In this document: positions 1 to 9,945 of the stretch, in pieces
Layout of the letters: each line of letters opens with the position of its first letter
Position numbering within the stretch: the stretch's first letter is position 1
Assembly (NCBI GenBank): GCA_016714535.1
Contig: JADKDR010000004.1
Coordinates: forward strand, 248,001-312,000
From: Bacteroidota bacterium
Lineage (GTDB): Bacteria > Bacteroidota > Bacteroidia > AKYH767-A > OLB10
Length of the DNA: 64,000 bases
Direction: 5' to 3'
Position numbers and translations under genes: made by a program
The notes under the pieces: generated by a model
The model's database searches: none
What the model was told of the DNA's origin: nothing
What the model saw: the letters and a program-made list of their open reading frames with translations, nothing else

Positions 1-1428
1 CTTACGTGCAAACACATAGGCACTGCTTACATGTTGCTTTGGCAACATGGCATCTATCGGGTTTCTTATTTCGAATACATCCCTTTTATCGTAAGACAAC
101 GTCTTTCCGTTTTTATAACGCAGGTTGGTATTCGTGTTTTTATCTCCCACAATTTTAACTGCCTGCTTCACGCGTATTGTTCCATGGTCGGTGCTGATTA
201 TTACTTTACACGGTTTCTCCGATATTTTTCGCATGGCTTCAAACAAGGGTGAATTCTCAAACCAGCTAAGGGTAATACTACGATATGCTTTTTCATCATC
301 AGCTAACTCGCGTATCATTTCCATTTCGGTGCGGGCATGCGATAGCATGTCAACAAAGTTGTATACGATAACATTCAACTTGTTGCCTTGCATTTTATGT
401 ATATTATCTACCAGCTCTTTTCCGCTATTATAGTTTGTAACTTTGGTGTAGCTGAACTTGTAGTTTTTACGCAAGCGTTGCAGATGATCGGCAAGAAAAT
501 CACTTTCGTGTAAATTTTTACCTTCGTCTTCTTCGTCATTAAACCACATTTTGGGAAAACGTTTTTCAATATCGCTTGGCATCATTCCTGCAAAAATTGC
601 ATTGCGTGCATATTGTGTTGCTGTAGGTAATATGGCACAATAGGTTTCTTCCTCATTTATGCGAAAGTATTCTTCCAGAGCAGGTTGTATAGTTTTCCAT
701 TGGTCGTAACGCAAATTATCAATCAAAATAAAATATACATTCTCTTCGGTGGCATCTGCTATTGGAAACACTTTTTTGCGTAGCAGCTCATGCGAAAGTA
801 TGGGAGCCTTATCTGGAGTTTTAAGCCAGTTTACATAATTGTTTTCGATAAACTTGCCCCACAACATATTTGCTTCTTCCTTTTGACTAATAAGTATATC
901 ATACATGCTCTGATCAGGATTTTTAGCAAGCTCCAATTCCCAATAGACTAATTTTTTATATACATCAACCCAATCGTTGTAATCGAGGCGGTCGCTCAGG
1001 CGCATTCCAATATTGCGAAACTCCTGCATGTAATTAGAATTTGCTTTCTCACTTACCAGGCGTTTGTTGTCAAGATTTTTTTTGAGCGATAGCAAAATCT
1101 GATTCGGATTAACAGGCTTAATCAGGTAATCGGCAATTTTGTTACCAATGGCATCTTCCATAATGTATTCTTCTTCGCTTTTGGTAATCATTATTACCGG
1201 CAACGTAGATTTCAAGTTTTTAATTCTTGCCAAGGTTTCGAGGCCGCTCAATCCGGGCATATTTTCATCAAGCAATACAATGTCAAAATTCTTTAGTTGC
1301 ACTTGCTCTAAGGCGTCATCACCATTGTTTACTGTACTTACGGCATATCCTTTATCTTCTAAAAAGAGAATGTGTGGTTTTAGTAAATCAATTTCATCAT
1401 CGGCCCAAAGCACTTGTGGTTTTTCCAT
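1..1428 (-). CDS. porX: T9SS response regulator PorX, 3' end outside window
   Basis: PorX is a cytoplasmic two-component response regulator needed for type IX secretion in Bacteroidota; it works with the kinase PorY and an ECF sigma factor. Reading the minus strand from ATG at 1428 gives an open frame of 476 codons running off the left edge. Residues 1-120 are a receiver domain: acidic pair D10-D11, phospho-acceptor D54 in VLLDENMPG, and K83 in MITKSEEE. The rest is a PglZ/alkaline-phosphatase-like output domain with FILIDNLRYDQWK and a later STDHG metal-site motif. Family members are about 515-520 residues, so about 40 C-terminal residues are missing. Receiver plus PglZ is diagnostic of PorX. 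The kinase partner is not in the window. Confidence 0.93.
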   Translation of the reverse strand, partial: MEKPQVLWADDEIDLLKPHILFLEDKGYAVSTVNNGDDALEQVQLKNFDIVLLDENMPGLSGLETLARIKNLKSTLPVIMITKSEEEYIMEDAIGNKIADYLIKPVNPNQILLSLKKNLDNKRLVSEKANSNYMQEFRNIGMRLSDRLDYNDWVDVYKKLVYWELELAKNPDQSMYDILISQKEEANMLWGKFIENNYVNWLKTPDKAPILSHELLRKKVFPIADATEENVYFILIDNLRYDQWKTIQPALEEYFRINEEETYCAILPTATQYARNAIFAGMMPSDIEKRFPKMWFNDEEDEGKNLHESDFLADHLQRLRKNYKFSYTKVTNYNSGKELVDNIHKMQGNKLNVIVYNFVDMLSHARTEMEMIRELADDEKAYRSITLSWFENSPLFEAMRKISEKPCKVIISTDHGTIRVKQAVKIVGDKNTNTNLRYKNGKTLSYDKRDVFEIRNPIDAMLPKQHVSSAYVFARK

Positions 1429-1612
1429 AATATTTTTTTTGTGAAGATAGTTTATTCTGTAATTAGGTAATTACGAAGAAAGCGAGAAAAAGTATTGATA
1501 CCTTATTCATTAAGGGATTTTTAAGATATCGTTTATAATAAAAATAAACCATAACTCTCCACTAAGTAGATGTTACCCTTACAAAAGGTGCATCAATAAA
1601 AAATCTTCAGCT

Positions 1613-3123
1613 TTACTCTTGTTCCTTACGCATTTGAGGAAAAAACAACACATCCTGTATAGATGGCTGGTTAGTCATAATCATGGCTAAGCGATCAATA
1701 CCTATGCCTAAGCCTGCGGTAGGAGGCATACCATATTCGATGGCGCGCAAAAAATCTTCGTCTAATTGCATGGCTTCGTCATCGCCACGTTTGCCTAATT
1801 CCAATTGCTCTTCAAAACGCATGCGCTGATCGATGGGATCATTTAACTCACTAAACGAATTGCAAATTTCTTTGCCATTGCATACTGCCTCAAACCGTTC
1901 GACCAGGCCGGGTTTGCTTCGGTGTTTTTTGGCAAGCGGGCTCATCTCTACCGGATAGTCGGTAATAAATGTTGGTTGTATTAATTTATGTTCTGCTACT
2001 TCTCCAAATATTTCGTCTATCAACTTTCCATAACCAAATTTGGGGTCAGCATGTATTTTTAATTTCATGCAAACTTCGCGCAATGCGGCTTCGTCCATTT
2101 TGCTTATATCAATGCCGGTAAAATGTTCAATGGCTTCAAACATAGTATATCGTTTCCATGGCCTTTTAAAGTCGATAAGATTTTCGCCCACCTGCACTTG
2201 GGTGGTTCCGTGCAAGTCAAGCGCAATTTTTCAACCATTTCTTCTACCAACTCCATCATCCAGTAATAATCTTTGTAGGCCACGTACAATTCTATTTGGG
2301 TAAATTCAGGATTGTGAAACCTGCTCATGCCCTCGTTTCTAAAATCTTTGCTAAACTCATATACCCCATCATAACCACCTACAATAAGTCGCTTCAAGTA
2401 AAGCTCATTGGCAATTCGTAAATACAAAGTCATGTCCAGGGTATTGTGATGTGTTTTAAACGGGCGTGCAGCAGCACCGCCATACAAAGGTTGCAGTATT
2501 GGCGTTTCTACCTCTAGGTATCCCAACGCATTTAGGTAATTGCGCATGACATTCATCAGTTGGGTACGCTTGCGAAACACTTCGCGCACCTGAGGATTAA
2601 TAATTAAATCAACATAGCGCTGACGGTAACGCATTTCGCTGTCGGTTACCTCATCGTATTTTTCTCCATCTTTTTCTTTAACTATTGGCAAAGGCTTTAG
2701 CGATTTGCATAATAATTTCAAGGCGGTAACATGCACCGATATTTCGCCCATCTTGGTGCGGAAAACATATCCCTTTACTCCAATTATATCCCCAATATCA
2801 AGATGTTTTTTAAACAGATTATCGTACAAGGTCTTATCCTCGCCAGGACATAAATCATCGCGCTTAACATAAAGTTGAATGCGGCCGGCACGGTCTTGCA
2901 GCACCGCAAATGATGCTTTACCCATATCGCGTACACCCATGATGCGACCGGCAATACTCACCTCCGAAAATATTTCGGGAGTCGAATCAAATTCGTTTTT
3001 AATAATTTCGGAGCTGGTAGTTACTTCATAACTCTCGGCCGGGTATGGATTATACCCTTCTTGTATAATTGCTTCAAGCTTTTGCCTTCGCTGTATTTCG
3101 AGTTCGTTTAATTCGTGAGACAT
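1613..3123 (-). CDS. lysS: Lysyl-tRNA synthetase (class II), interrupted by a one-base frameshift
   Basis: LysS charges tRNA-Lys in the cytoplasm. The N-terminal part (start 3123) has the OB-fold anticodon-binding domain followed by class II motifs (RYRQRYVDL, FRNEGMSRFHNPEFTQ). The C-terminal part resumes in another frame with HGTTQVQVGENLIDFKRPW and ends with motif 3, GLGIGIDRLAM. The two parts join at a run of five T on the plus strand (2227-2231). With six T the frame reads EEMVEKIALDLHGTTQV without interruption and gives about 503 aa, the normal family length. As written, the first frame continues to a stop at 2104. LysS is normally essential and no second copy is visible here, so an indel error in the sequence is more likely than a true pseudogene. 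Confidence 0.9.
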
Positions 3124-3214
3124 ACTTATAGAATAAGATTTTTTTGGAGTGGCGAAGATATAAATTTGCTAAAGGGAATTGATAATTAACCAGTCTATAA
3201 TTTTTCTTACCATT

Positions 3215-3222
3215 TATCTTTG
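3215..3222 (+). promoter_or_regulatory. Promoter -7 element of sodA (TATCTTTG)
   Basis: TATCTTTG fits the Bacteroidota -7 consensus TAnnTTTG and lies 44 bp before the sodA start codon. No clear -33 TTTG is seen at the usual 19-21 bp spacing. Confidence 0.55.
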
Positions 3223-3265
3223 TACTATTGCAATTGAAATTTTTAAAATTAAAAACAAACATATC

Positions 3266-3868
3266 ATGGCATTTGAACTTCCCGCTCTTGGATATGCATT
3301 TAATGCATTAGAGCCACACATTGATGCACGTACCATGGAGATCCATCATGGCAAACATCACCAAGCATACGTAACTAACCTGAACAAGGCTACTGCCGGC
3401 ACCGATGCCGAAAACATGGACATAGAAAGTATTTGCAAAAGTATTAGCAAATATCCTATGCCTGTTAGAAATAACGGAGGTGGACATTATAACCACTCCC
3501 TTTTTTGGCAATTGATGCAACCTGGCGGCAGCAACAAACCTGAAGGGGCTTTGGAACAAGCCATAATGAAGGCTTTTGGCAGTATGGACGAAATGAAAAG
3601 CAAATTTGAACAGGCTGCCACCACACGTTTCGGTAGTGGTTGGGCATGGTTGTTAAAGGATGATAGTGGCAACCTTGCTATTAGCAGCACTCCTAATCAG
3701 GACAATCCACTAATGGATGTAGCCGAAGTTAAAGGAACTCCGCTTCTTGGTATTGATGTGTGGGAACATGCATATTACCTGCATTACCAAAACCGCAGGC
3801 CCGATTATATTGCCGCCTGGTGGAACGTGGTTAACTGGGATGTAGTTGCTAAGCGATTTGGCGACTAA
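3266..3868 (+). CDS. sodA: Superoxide dismutase, Mn-type (Fe/Mn family)
   Basis: Converts superoxide to hydrogen peroxide and oxygen. The 200-aa protein begins MAFELPALGY and carries the family's metal-ligand pattern: H27 in IHHGKHHQAYV, the histidine region of GGGHYNHSLFW, and D/H in DVWEHAYYLHY. RNNGGGHYNHSLFW and NRRPDYIAAWWNVVNW resemble Mn or cambialistic enzymes more than FeSOD; the metal is inferred from this, not shown. The ATG at 3266 is chosen because the family N-terminus starts there, although an open frame extends upstream. There is no signal peptide, so it is cytosolic. A TAnnTTTG promoter precedes it and a hairpin with a T-run follows, so it is probably transcribed alone. Confidence 0.97.
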   Translation: MAFELPALGYAFNALEPHIDARTMEIHHGKHHQAYVTNLNKATAGTDAENMDIESICKSISKYPMPVRNNGGGHYNHSLFWQLMQPGGSNKPEGALEQAIMKAFGSMDEMKSKFEQAATTRFGSGWAWLLKDDSGNLAISSTPNQDNPLMDVAEVKGTPLLGIDVWEHAYYLHYQNRRPDYIAAWWNVVNWDVVAKRFGD

Positions 3869-3900
3869 CAGAATTTAATATTCGGAAATAGAATTTATAG

Positions 3901-3930
3901 AGTTGCATAGAAAACTGTGCAACTTTTTTT
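3901..3930 (+). terminator. Rho-independent terminator of sodA
   Basis: AGTTGCA (3901-3907) pairs with TGCAACT (3918-3924) and is followed directly by seven T, 32 bp after the sodA stop. Confidence 0.7.
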
Positions 3931-4009
3931 ATGTGTATTGCAACCACGAAAACAATTTTATTTATCAAACACTTTTTTTGTGATGCATTCGTACTTACAT
4001 TTACGCTTG

Positions 4010-4831
4010 ATGAGTTTTGTAAAAGTTATAGTACGTATGGTTTTTATGTCATTGCTGATTTTATCAGCAATGTCTTCTAACCTGCATTCTCAAACCCCTT
4101 TGCTGGAGATTAAAGCCGGTTTTGATTTTTTTACTACTGATAGGCTCGGAAATATTTACTTAATTGATGGCAGCAAGATTTCGAAATACTCTGCCGAAGG
4201 CAAAGAACTTTATGTGTACGATGATTATCGCTATGGAAATATTACACAGGCTGATATGTATGATCCATTTAAGATTGCATTATTCTATAAATCGTTTATG
4301 CAACTACGTATTTTAAATGAACAACTTGCCCTTATTACAGAAACTGATCTGAGTACGCTTCCACACCTGGGTATAGTAAGTGCAATAGCGCGTACCAACG
4401 AGAATAATTATTGGATATTTGATGAGCGCAACCGGCAATTAAAAAAAATGGATGCCTCGGGGTTTGTTCTTACCATGGGTCCTGTATTAACTAAAGACAG
4501 CACACAAAAAATACTTACTCCGGTGTCGCTTTGCGAAACCGAAAACTATTTATTGTTACAAGATAACAAAAATCACATACTTGCATTTGACAAATTTGGA
4601 AATTTTTACCGAAGTATATACACCCCGTTACAACTTGCGCAAGTGCAGGGCTCTGCCGACCGGGTAGTTTACCATAACCGCGAAGGGAATCTGGTTTTTG
4701 AAAGTATACGTGATGCAGAGCTATCAAACAAGCCGCTCGAAGGATTGAATGACGCAACCCAAATTCGTGTTGAGAAAAACAAATTATTTATTGGCACACA
4801 AAATTCGTTGCGCGTTTATGCAATTGAATAG
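4010..4831 (+). CDS. Exported protein of unknown function, beta-propeller-like
   Basis: I do not recognise the family. The start at 4010 gives a typical signal peptide (hydrophobic stretch ending near SNLHSQ); in-frame ATGs at 3983 and a start at 3917 give less plausible N-termini. The 273-aa product has short recurring units such as DRLGNIYLIDGSKISKYSAEGKEL and later LLLQDNKNHILAFDKFGNFYRSIY, which resemble blades of an NHL/YWTD-type propeller. No lipobox and no T9SS sorting domain are seen, so a periplasmic location is likely. It lies downstream of the sodA terminator on the same strand and is probably its own unit. The propeller fold is an inference from strand-like repeats. Confidence 0.75.
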   Translation: MSFVKVIVRMVFMSLLILSAMSSNLHSQTPLLEIKAGFDFFTTDRLGNIYLIDGSKISKYSAEGKELYVYDDYRYGNITQADMYDPFKIALFYKSFMQLRILNEQLALITETDLSTLPHLGIVSAIARTNENNYWIFDERNRQLKKMDASGFVLTMGPVLTKDSTQKILTPVSLCETENYLLLQDNKNHILAFDKFGNFYRSIYTPLQLAQVQGSADRVVYHNREGNLVFESIRDAELSNKPLEGLNDATQIRVEKNKLFIGTQNSLRVYAIE

Positions 4832-5119
4832 GGGGAATAAAGCTTGTTATTCTTAAATGCAATGGCGCACGGAGAAATTCTTTTTTTTGTGATCCAATGC
4901 AACGGGTGCAAGTCTCATTATCCTAATTTTTTGAAATTATTTTTTGAAATCACCACTTTATCTTCACACTGCAATTCGAATTAAACTTTCTCGTGCGACT
5001 CGTATTAAACATCCTCCGCATTACACGTATTTATATTCTCCGTGCCCTCCGTGGCTCCGTGCGATTCGTATTCATTCCACTGCGCGCGCCTCCCTTTCAT
5101 TCCTCTCAATAAAAAAAAT
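4832..5119. repeat. Intergenic region with CCGTG-type repeats
   Basis: The 288-bp gap between convergent genes holds short repeats and no convincing gene. TCGTGCGACTCGTATT (4991-5006) is repeated as CCGTGCGATTCGTATT (5057-5072). Positions 5036-5063 form three tandem CTCCGTG-type units. GCGCACGGAGAA (4865-4876) is the inverted counterpart of TTCTCCGTGCCC (5036-5047), with one mismatch. The reading frames through it are short and have biased composition, so it is probably non-coding. It looks like a small dispersed element; whether it recurs in the genome cannot be seen here. Confidence 0.5.
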
Positions 5120-6373
5120 CTACTTATACGAATTTACCGCCTCCACCAATACATCAAGTTCGGAAAGCGATGTATAAACATGCGGAGTAACACGACAACC
5201 TTTAATACCTGCTATGTCGATTGGCGAAGTATGAATTTTGTACTTATTAAATAGATAATCAGCCAGCTCATTAACAGTTAATCCTTCTATTCCAAAATTA
5301 CAGATAGCATTATTAATAGTGGGATTTTTTTCGGACAAAAAATACACACGTGGGTTGGTGATTTTTTCCATCCAATAATTTTTCAAATAACATAGCCTGT
5401 TGTATTTACGATTCAAACCCATTTCTAAATTGAAGTCTATAGCAGCGGAAATAGCATGTTCGGCAGCCATATTGCGAGTGCCCAGAATTTCAAATTTCCG
5501 AATATCATCAACCAGTGGTTTATTGTTTGGATGCAGCGGCCATATACCCCCTGCGTTGCCTTTTTTAACATACAAAATACCTGTGCCCAAAGGAGCGCAA
5601 GTCCACTTATGCAGGCTTGATGCAAAAAAATCGCAATTTAAATCGCTGATTTTAATCTCAAGGTGTGAAACTGTGTGAGCCCCATCAACCACCGTTTTTA
5701 TTCCCTGTTCAGCAGCAGCCTTGCAAATTTTTTGTACCGGCATTACTTGACCCGTCCAATTAATAATATGCGTAATGCATATTAGCTTTGTTCGTGGTGT
5801 AATTTGCGAAATGTACTTTTTCGCTATAACATCTTCATTCTTTTCGGGTAAGTCAAGATGCACCCACTTAAGTACTATTTTATCACGAAGTTCACGTTGT
5901 TTCCATACCTGCACCACATTAGGATAGTCCTGCTCAGATAATATTACTTCGTCACCAGCTTGTAGCGGAAAACCGAGCGCAAGGGTATTTAACCCTTCGG
6001 TTGTATTTCGGTTTATTGCTAACTCTTCGGTATCACAGCCAACATAGTTTGCAAGTTTGGCCCTCAATACTTCTCGGTTAGCATCTATTTGCCTCCACAT
6101 ATAATAGCTGGGTCCCATGTTGGCTTGATCGTAGTATTTCTTAAAGGTATTCTGCACAATTTTGGGCTGTGGGCTTACACCTCCATTATTAAAATTAATA
6201 ATGTCCTTCCCGGGAGTAAATTGCTGCCTTATGCTTTGCCAATAAGTGTCTTCGTCAGGATACTTATCCATTGAAATACTTCGTGATGAAGCTGCCAATA
6301 GTTCCGGAACAAATGCGCTTGCCCCGGCAAGTGCAGATAGAGCTGAAATAAATCTTCGCCTTGAATTTGCCAT
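5120..6373 (-). CDS. Tat-exported class V aminotransferase-like PLP enzyme
   Basis: A fold-type I PLP enzyme of the class V (isopenicillin N epimerase/cysteine desulfurase-like) group; the substrate is unknown. The 417-aa product begins MANSRRRFISALSALAGAS, a twin-arginine signal, so it is exported folded with its cofactor. A start 8 codons upstream is possible, but the Tat motif fits best from 6373. Visible active-site elements are NRNTTEGLNTLALG (phosphate loop), VVDGAH (Asp for the pyridine nitrogen) and SLHKWTCAPLGTG (PLP lysine). It is convergent with the preceding gene across the repeat region. Export of such an enzyme suggests a periplasmic amino-compound or sulfur substrate, which is inference. 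Confidence 0.85.
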   Translation of the reverse strand: MANSRRRFISALSALAGASAFVPELLAASSRSISMDKYPDEDTYWQSIRQQFTPGKDIINFNNGGVSPQPKIVQNTFKKYYDQANMGPSYYMWRQIDANREVLRAKLANYVGCDTEELAINRNTTEGLNTLALGFPLQAGDEVILSEQDYPNVVQVWKQRELRDKIVLKWVHLDLPEKNEDVIAKKYISQITPRTKLICITHIINWTGQVMPVQKICKAAAEQGIKTVVDGAHTVSHLEIKISDLNCDFFASSLHKWTCAPLGTGILYVKKGNAGGIWPLHPNNKPLVDDIRKFEILGTRNMAAEHAISAAIDFNLEMGLNRKYNRLCYLKNYWMEKITNPRVYFLSEKNPTINNAICNFGIEGLTVNELADYLFNKYKIHTSPIDIAGIKGCRVTPHVYTSLSELDVLVEAVNSYK

Positions 6374-6583
6374 AATTGTGGTATTACTAATGCGCAAGAT
6401 AAAGCATTATCTTCATTACATTTAATAAGGCAACAGCAACATTTTGATTAGTTTTCAAAATCCATTTTTTTTTACCCAATCGCATTTATGAATGTTGATT
6501 AATCAGATTAATGGCTTTGTTTTTTACCAAATACTAATGAAAAAACCATAATTATTCTACCGCAAAATTTATACTTTCGCGTT

Positions 6584-6967
6584 GTGAAACAAAAAATTGT
6601 ACGATTACTTTCCATTTTCATTTGCCTGCTGCTGTTAGTAGCTACTACGGGCATTGTTCATGTTTCACACTTTTGTCAAATGGAAACCACTGCAGATGCT
6701 TGTTGCGAAGAGGGCGATAACTCCTGTGAAGATGGCTGTAACGATAATTGTTGCACCACACATATTTGTGTAACACAACTTTCCATAAATGGCTTATTAA
6801 GCGTCAAGGCATTTTCTATTTCTGAAAAAATAAAAATTTTGCCTGCTTCTGTTTTTTCATTTTATCGAATTACAAATACCATTGCCGCGTTGCAGGTATT
6901 TACAACCAATACAGTCCCAATTATTCTTACAGGATTTAAACCATTCTTGATTAGTTTAAGAATTTGA
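6584..6967 (+). CDS. Cysteine-rich exported protein, HYC_CC_PP-like
   Basis: A 127-aa protein starting at GTG (6584), with a signal peptide followed by HFC and a cysteine-rich stretch (CCEE, NSCEDGC, NCC, HIC). This spacing resembles the HYC_CC_PP family of Bacteroidota, small proteins commonly found just upstream of metal-linked TonB receptors; their molecular function is not established. The arrangement of Cys and His suggests binding of a soft metal such as copper or zinc. A TACTTTCG sequence just before the start could be a -7 element, which would leave a very short leader. The receptor gene starts 60 bp downstream, so co-transcription is likely. Confidence 0.7.
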   Translation: MKQKIVRLLSIFICLLLLVATTGIVHVSHFCQMETTADACCEEGDNSCEDGCNDNCCTTHICVTQLSINGLLSVKAFSISEKIKILPASVFSFYRITNTIAALQVFTTNTVPIILTGFKPFLISLRI

Positions 6968-7027
6968 AAACAGGTAAACACGTTTTTACATGTTACCTTT
7001 TTTAATGTTTCAAATCTTTTGTTAATC

Positions 7028-9254
7028 ATGCAGAAAATAATTGCACTACTATTGTGCTTAGGTGCGCTTACAAAACTTAATGCACAGAATTTTATTGATG
7101 GCCATATCTATGGCACAAGTGACGCCAAGTCGGAAATGCTTCCCGGTGCCAACGTTTTTGTGAAAGGAAATAAACTCATATTTCAAACCGATCAAAATGG
7201 ATACTTTCAGTTAAAGAATATAACCTTGCCCGATACGCTTGTCATTAGCTACACAGGATATACGAGTAAAACGCTGGCTGTTAATGAACAAAGCAAGGGA
7301 CTAAAAATTTATCTTCAAACGACCAATACATTAAACGCTGTAGAAGTAGAAGCGGTTCAAAGTGGCACACAAATAAGCACCATCAAAACGCGTAATACCG
7401 AAACGATAACACAAAAAGAAATTTTGCGTGCAGCGTGTTGTAATTTATCAGAAAGCTTTGAAACCAACCCAACTGTAAATGTAAACTATACCGATGCAGT
7501 TACAGGAGCAAAGGAAATTCAATTGCTTGGCTTGTCGGGAATATACTCACAACTCCTTACAGAAAACATTAATTCGTCTATTGGGCTAACACAGCCTTAC
7601 GGACTTGCATTTATTCCAGGGCCGTGGATGGAGAGTATACAGATAAGCAAGGGCGCTGGTAGCGTAGTTAATGGCTACGAAGGGTTAAGCGGCTCTATTA
7701 ATGTAGAATTTATTAAGCCCGAAGTTGTTGAAGAAAAGGCTTACATCAATCTCTTTGCTACCAGTATGAAAGAGACCGAAGCAAATTTTTATTCGGTACA
7801 TCACCTTGATTCTGCACAACGATGGAACATGATCATGATGTTGCACGGTAATTTAATGCAAGATCCGTTTGATCATAACGATGATGGCTTTGCAGATGTT
7901 CCTTTGCGACAGCAAATTAATTTTTATAACCGTATTAGATATAGCAGCGGCAAAAAGATAGAAGGGCAATTTGGAATAAAGGCTTTGGCTGATGTGAGAG
8001 AATCGGGGCAGTTACAATACCTAAAAGCAAAAGATGCTAAAGCATCTTTTGGATCAGAAAATCAGAAATAACCGGATAGAGTTATATTCGAAAACAGGAA
8101 TGGTATTTCCCGAAAAGCCGAATAAGTCCATGGGGCTTCAGCAAGACTTTGTTTATCATGAATTCAATTCATTTATTGGAAAAAAATCCTACGATGCAAA
8201 GCAGTATAGTTACCTGGCGAATTACATTTTTCAAAATGAAATTTTTAATTGCAGCCATTTATTTAAAACAGGTGCATCATTCCGCTATATGAACATACTT
8301 GATTTTTACACCGATCAATTGTCGGCCTTTTCTATTGCAAAGCCTGAAATTATTCCCGGAGCCTTTTTAGAATACCGTTATAATTCGGAAGAAAAATTTG
8401 CTGTAATAGCAGGAACACGATTCGATTATCACAATCAATTCAAAGAACTTTTTACAGGACGCTTAAATATAAAGTACAACTTTACCGAAAACCTTATTGT
8501 ACGAGCTGCTGGTGGCAACAGCTACCGCACAGCAAATATTATTACCGACAACATAGGTTGGATGGCGCAAGGCAAAGCCCTGCGCATAGATGAAACTCCG
8601 CGTATAGAACATGGTATTAACTATGGTTTGAATGCCACTTATAAATTTTTGATTGGTCAGCAGGAAGCCACATTTAATCTTGATGCATACCGCTCTGAAT
8701 TTATTAATCAGGTTATTGCTGATGCCTTTAGTAACAATGACTATATACGTTTTTACAACCTTGATGGAAGGTCGTATGCACAAAGTATTTCGGCCATACT
8801 CGATTTTTCCATTGTGCGCAACTTACAATTGCGCATGGCTTACAAATTTGACGATGTACACATCACCTTTAACCGGACCTTATATCAACGACCCTTACTA
8901 TCGCGGCACAAAGGATTGTTTACTTTGGCTTATGAGACCATAAACAAAAAATGGCGTGCAGATTATACCGTGCAGCTTGATGGACCCAAATTATTACCTC
9001 TTGATGTGCATCATGCCGATTCGGAAATTCCTTTTAATCAATCGCCTGCCTATGCAGTTATGAATGCACAAGTCACTAAAGTATTTAAACGCTTTGAACT
9101 TTATCTGGGAATGGAAAACATTGGCAACTTTACTCAACATCATTTAATAATTGGAGCCGACAATCCCTTTAATACATCGTTTGATGCTACCCAAATATGG
9201 GGACCTATAATGGGCAGAAGGCTGTACGGGGGACTAAGACTAAAGATTTTTTAA
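7028..9254 (+). CDS. TonB-dependent outer-membrane receptor, frameshifted
   Basis: Outer-membrane active transporter with a signal peptide (residues 1-20), a carboxypeptidase-regulatory-like domain (about 21-110), a plug domain (about 115-225) and a 22-strand-type barrel ending in GGLRLKIF. The start is ATG 7028. The frame breaks at 8058-8061 (AAAA): as written, translation stops at 8069. With three A it reads GSEIRNNRIELYSKTG and continues to 9254, giving 741 aa. The flanking sequence contains two adjacent ATCAGAAA copies (8053-8068), but deleting one of them does not restore the frame. Its neighbours (HYC_CC_PP-like, thioredoxin and HMA proteins) suggest metal, probably copper, uptake. The substrate is inferred from context only. 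Confidence 0.88.
8731..8752 (+). repeat. Copy of the recurrent 22-bp motif (coding)
   Basis: GTAAC-AATGA-CTATATACGTTT within the TonB receptor gene, where it encodes SNNDYIRF. It matches the intergenic copy at 28244-28265 in all but three variable positions. Confidence 0.5.
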
Positions 9255-9300
9255 GCCCCGGATTAATCCTCCCCAATCGAACTGAAAGCAGCAGCCAATT

Positions 9301-9333
9301 AAAAAGGGCACCTCAAAATGAGATGCCCTTTTT
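9301..9333. terminator. Bidirectional terminator between receptor and thioredoxin genes
   Basis: A 15-bp stem with one mismatch (9301-9315 against 9319-9333) and a 3-nt loop, flanked by A5 on the left and T5 on the right. It can serve both convergent transcripts. Confidence 0.85.
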
Positions 9334-9356
9334 AACTTTATAGATTAATCTTATGA

Positions 9357-9857
9357 TTACCCGGCTATTTTCCCCGTTTTAAGAAATTCTTCTATCATTT
9401 GCTTGTTCAAGTTCATCGGATGTCCACGCCATGCAACTTTGCCATCGGCACCAATGATTACAATATGAGGAATTCCAGAAATGCCATAATTGGAATTAGA
9501 AACGCGGTTGAAGTCGGTAACTACAAAACTCTCGAACGCTGTTTTTTGCATAAAGGGCACTACCTTTTCTTTTTCTTCTGCTGTTAGCGACAGAAAGTTC
9601 ATTTTTGATTTATACTCTTTTGCCAGTTCGTTCATATGCGGAATAGCGGCACGGCAAGGGCCACACCATGTTGCCCAAAAATCAATAAGCAGAGGCTTGC
9701 CCTTTAAGTCAATGGCCTTATTCGAATTAAGCCATTCTTTAATTTTTACTTCAGGAGCCTGTTCGCCTACCTGTCCCGGAGGGCCACTACGTAATACCTG
9801 GGCTTGTAGTATGGTGGTACTAGCAATCAATAGTAACACTAAAAATATTTTTCGCAT
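9357..9857 (-). CDS. TlpA-like periplasmic thiol-disulfide oxidoreductase
   Basis: 166 aa with a signal peptide (1-20) and a thioredoxin fold: LLIDFWATWCGPCR gives the redox pair C65/C68, and GISGIPHIV gives the conserved cis-proline. Proteins of this TlpA/ResA type reduce disulfides or metallochaperones outside the cytoplasm. It is convergent with the TonB receptor across a shared terminator and is followed upstream on the same strand by the HMA protein gene 88 bp away, so it may share a transcript with it. A role in keeping the cysteines of the neighbouring metal-binding proteins reduced is plausible, but inferred. Confidence 0.9.
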   Translation of the reverse strand: MRKIFLVLLLIASTTILQAQVLRSGPPGQVGEQAPEVKIKEWLNSNKAIDLKGKPLLIDFWATWCGPCRAAIPHMNELAKEYKSKMNFLSLTAEEKEKVVPFMQKTAFESFVVTDFNRVSNSNYGISGIPHIVIIGADGKVAWRGHPMNLNKQMIEEFLKTGKIAG

Positions 9858-9945
9858 GATGTTATTTAATTAAAAATGAATGGCAAATATAACTATTCGG
9901 TTAAATGGTAATTATTAAAATTTGGTAAATTCTTTGGCTAACTAG

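Noticed and set aside
2227..2231. Programmed -1 frameshifting in lysS
   Set aside because: The A5 run lacks a proper X-XXY-YYZ slippery heptamer and no downstream pseudoknot was recognised; a sequence error is simpler.
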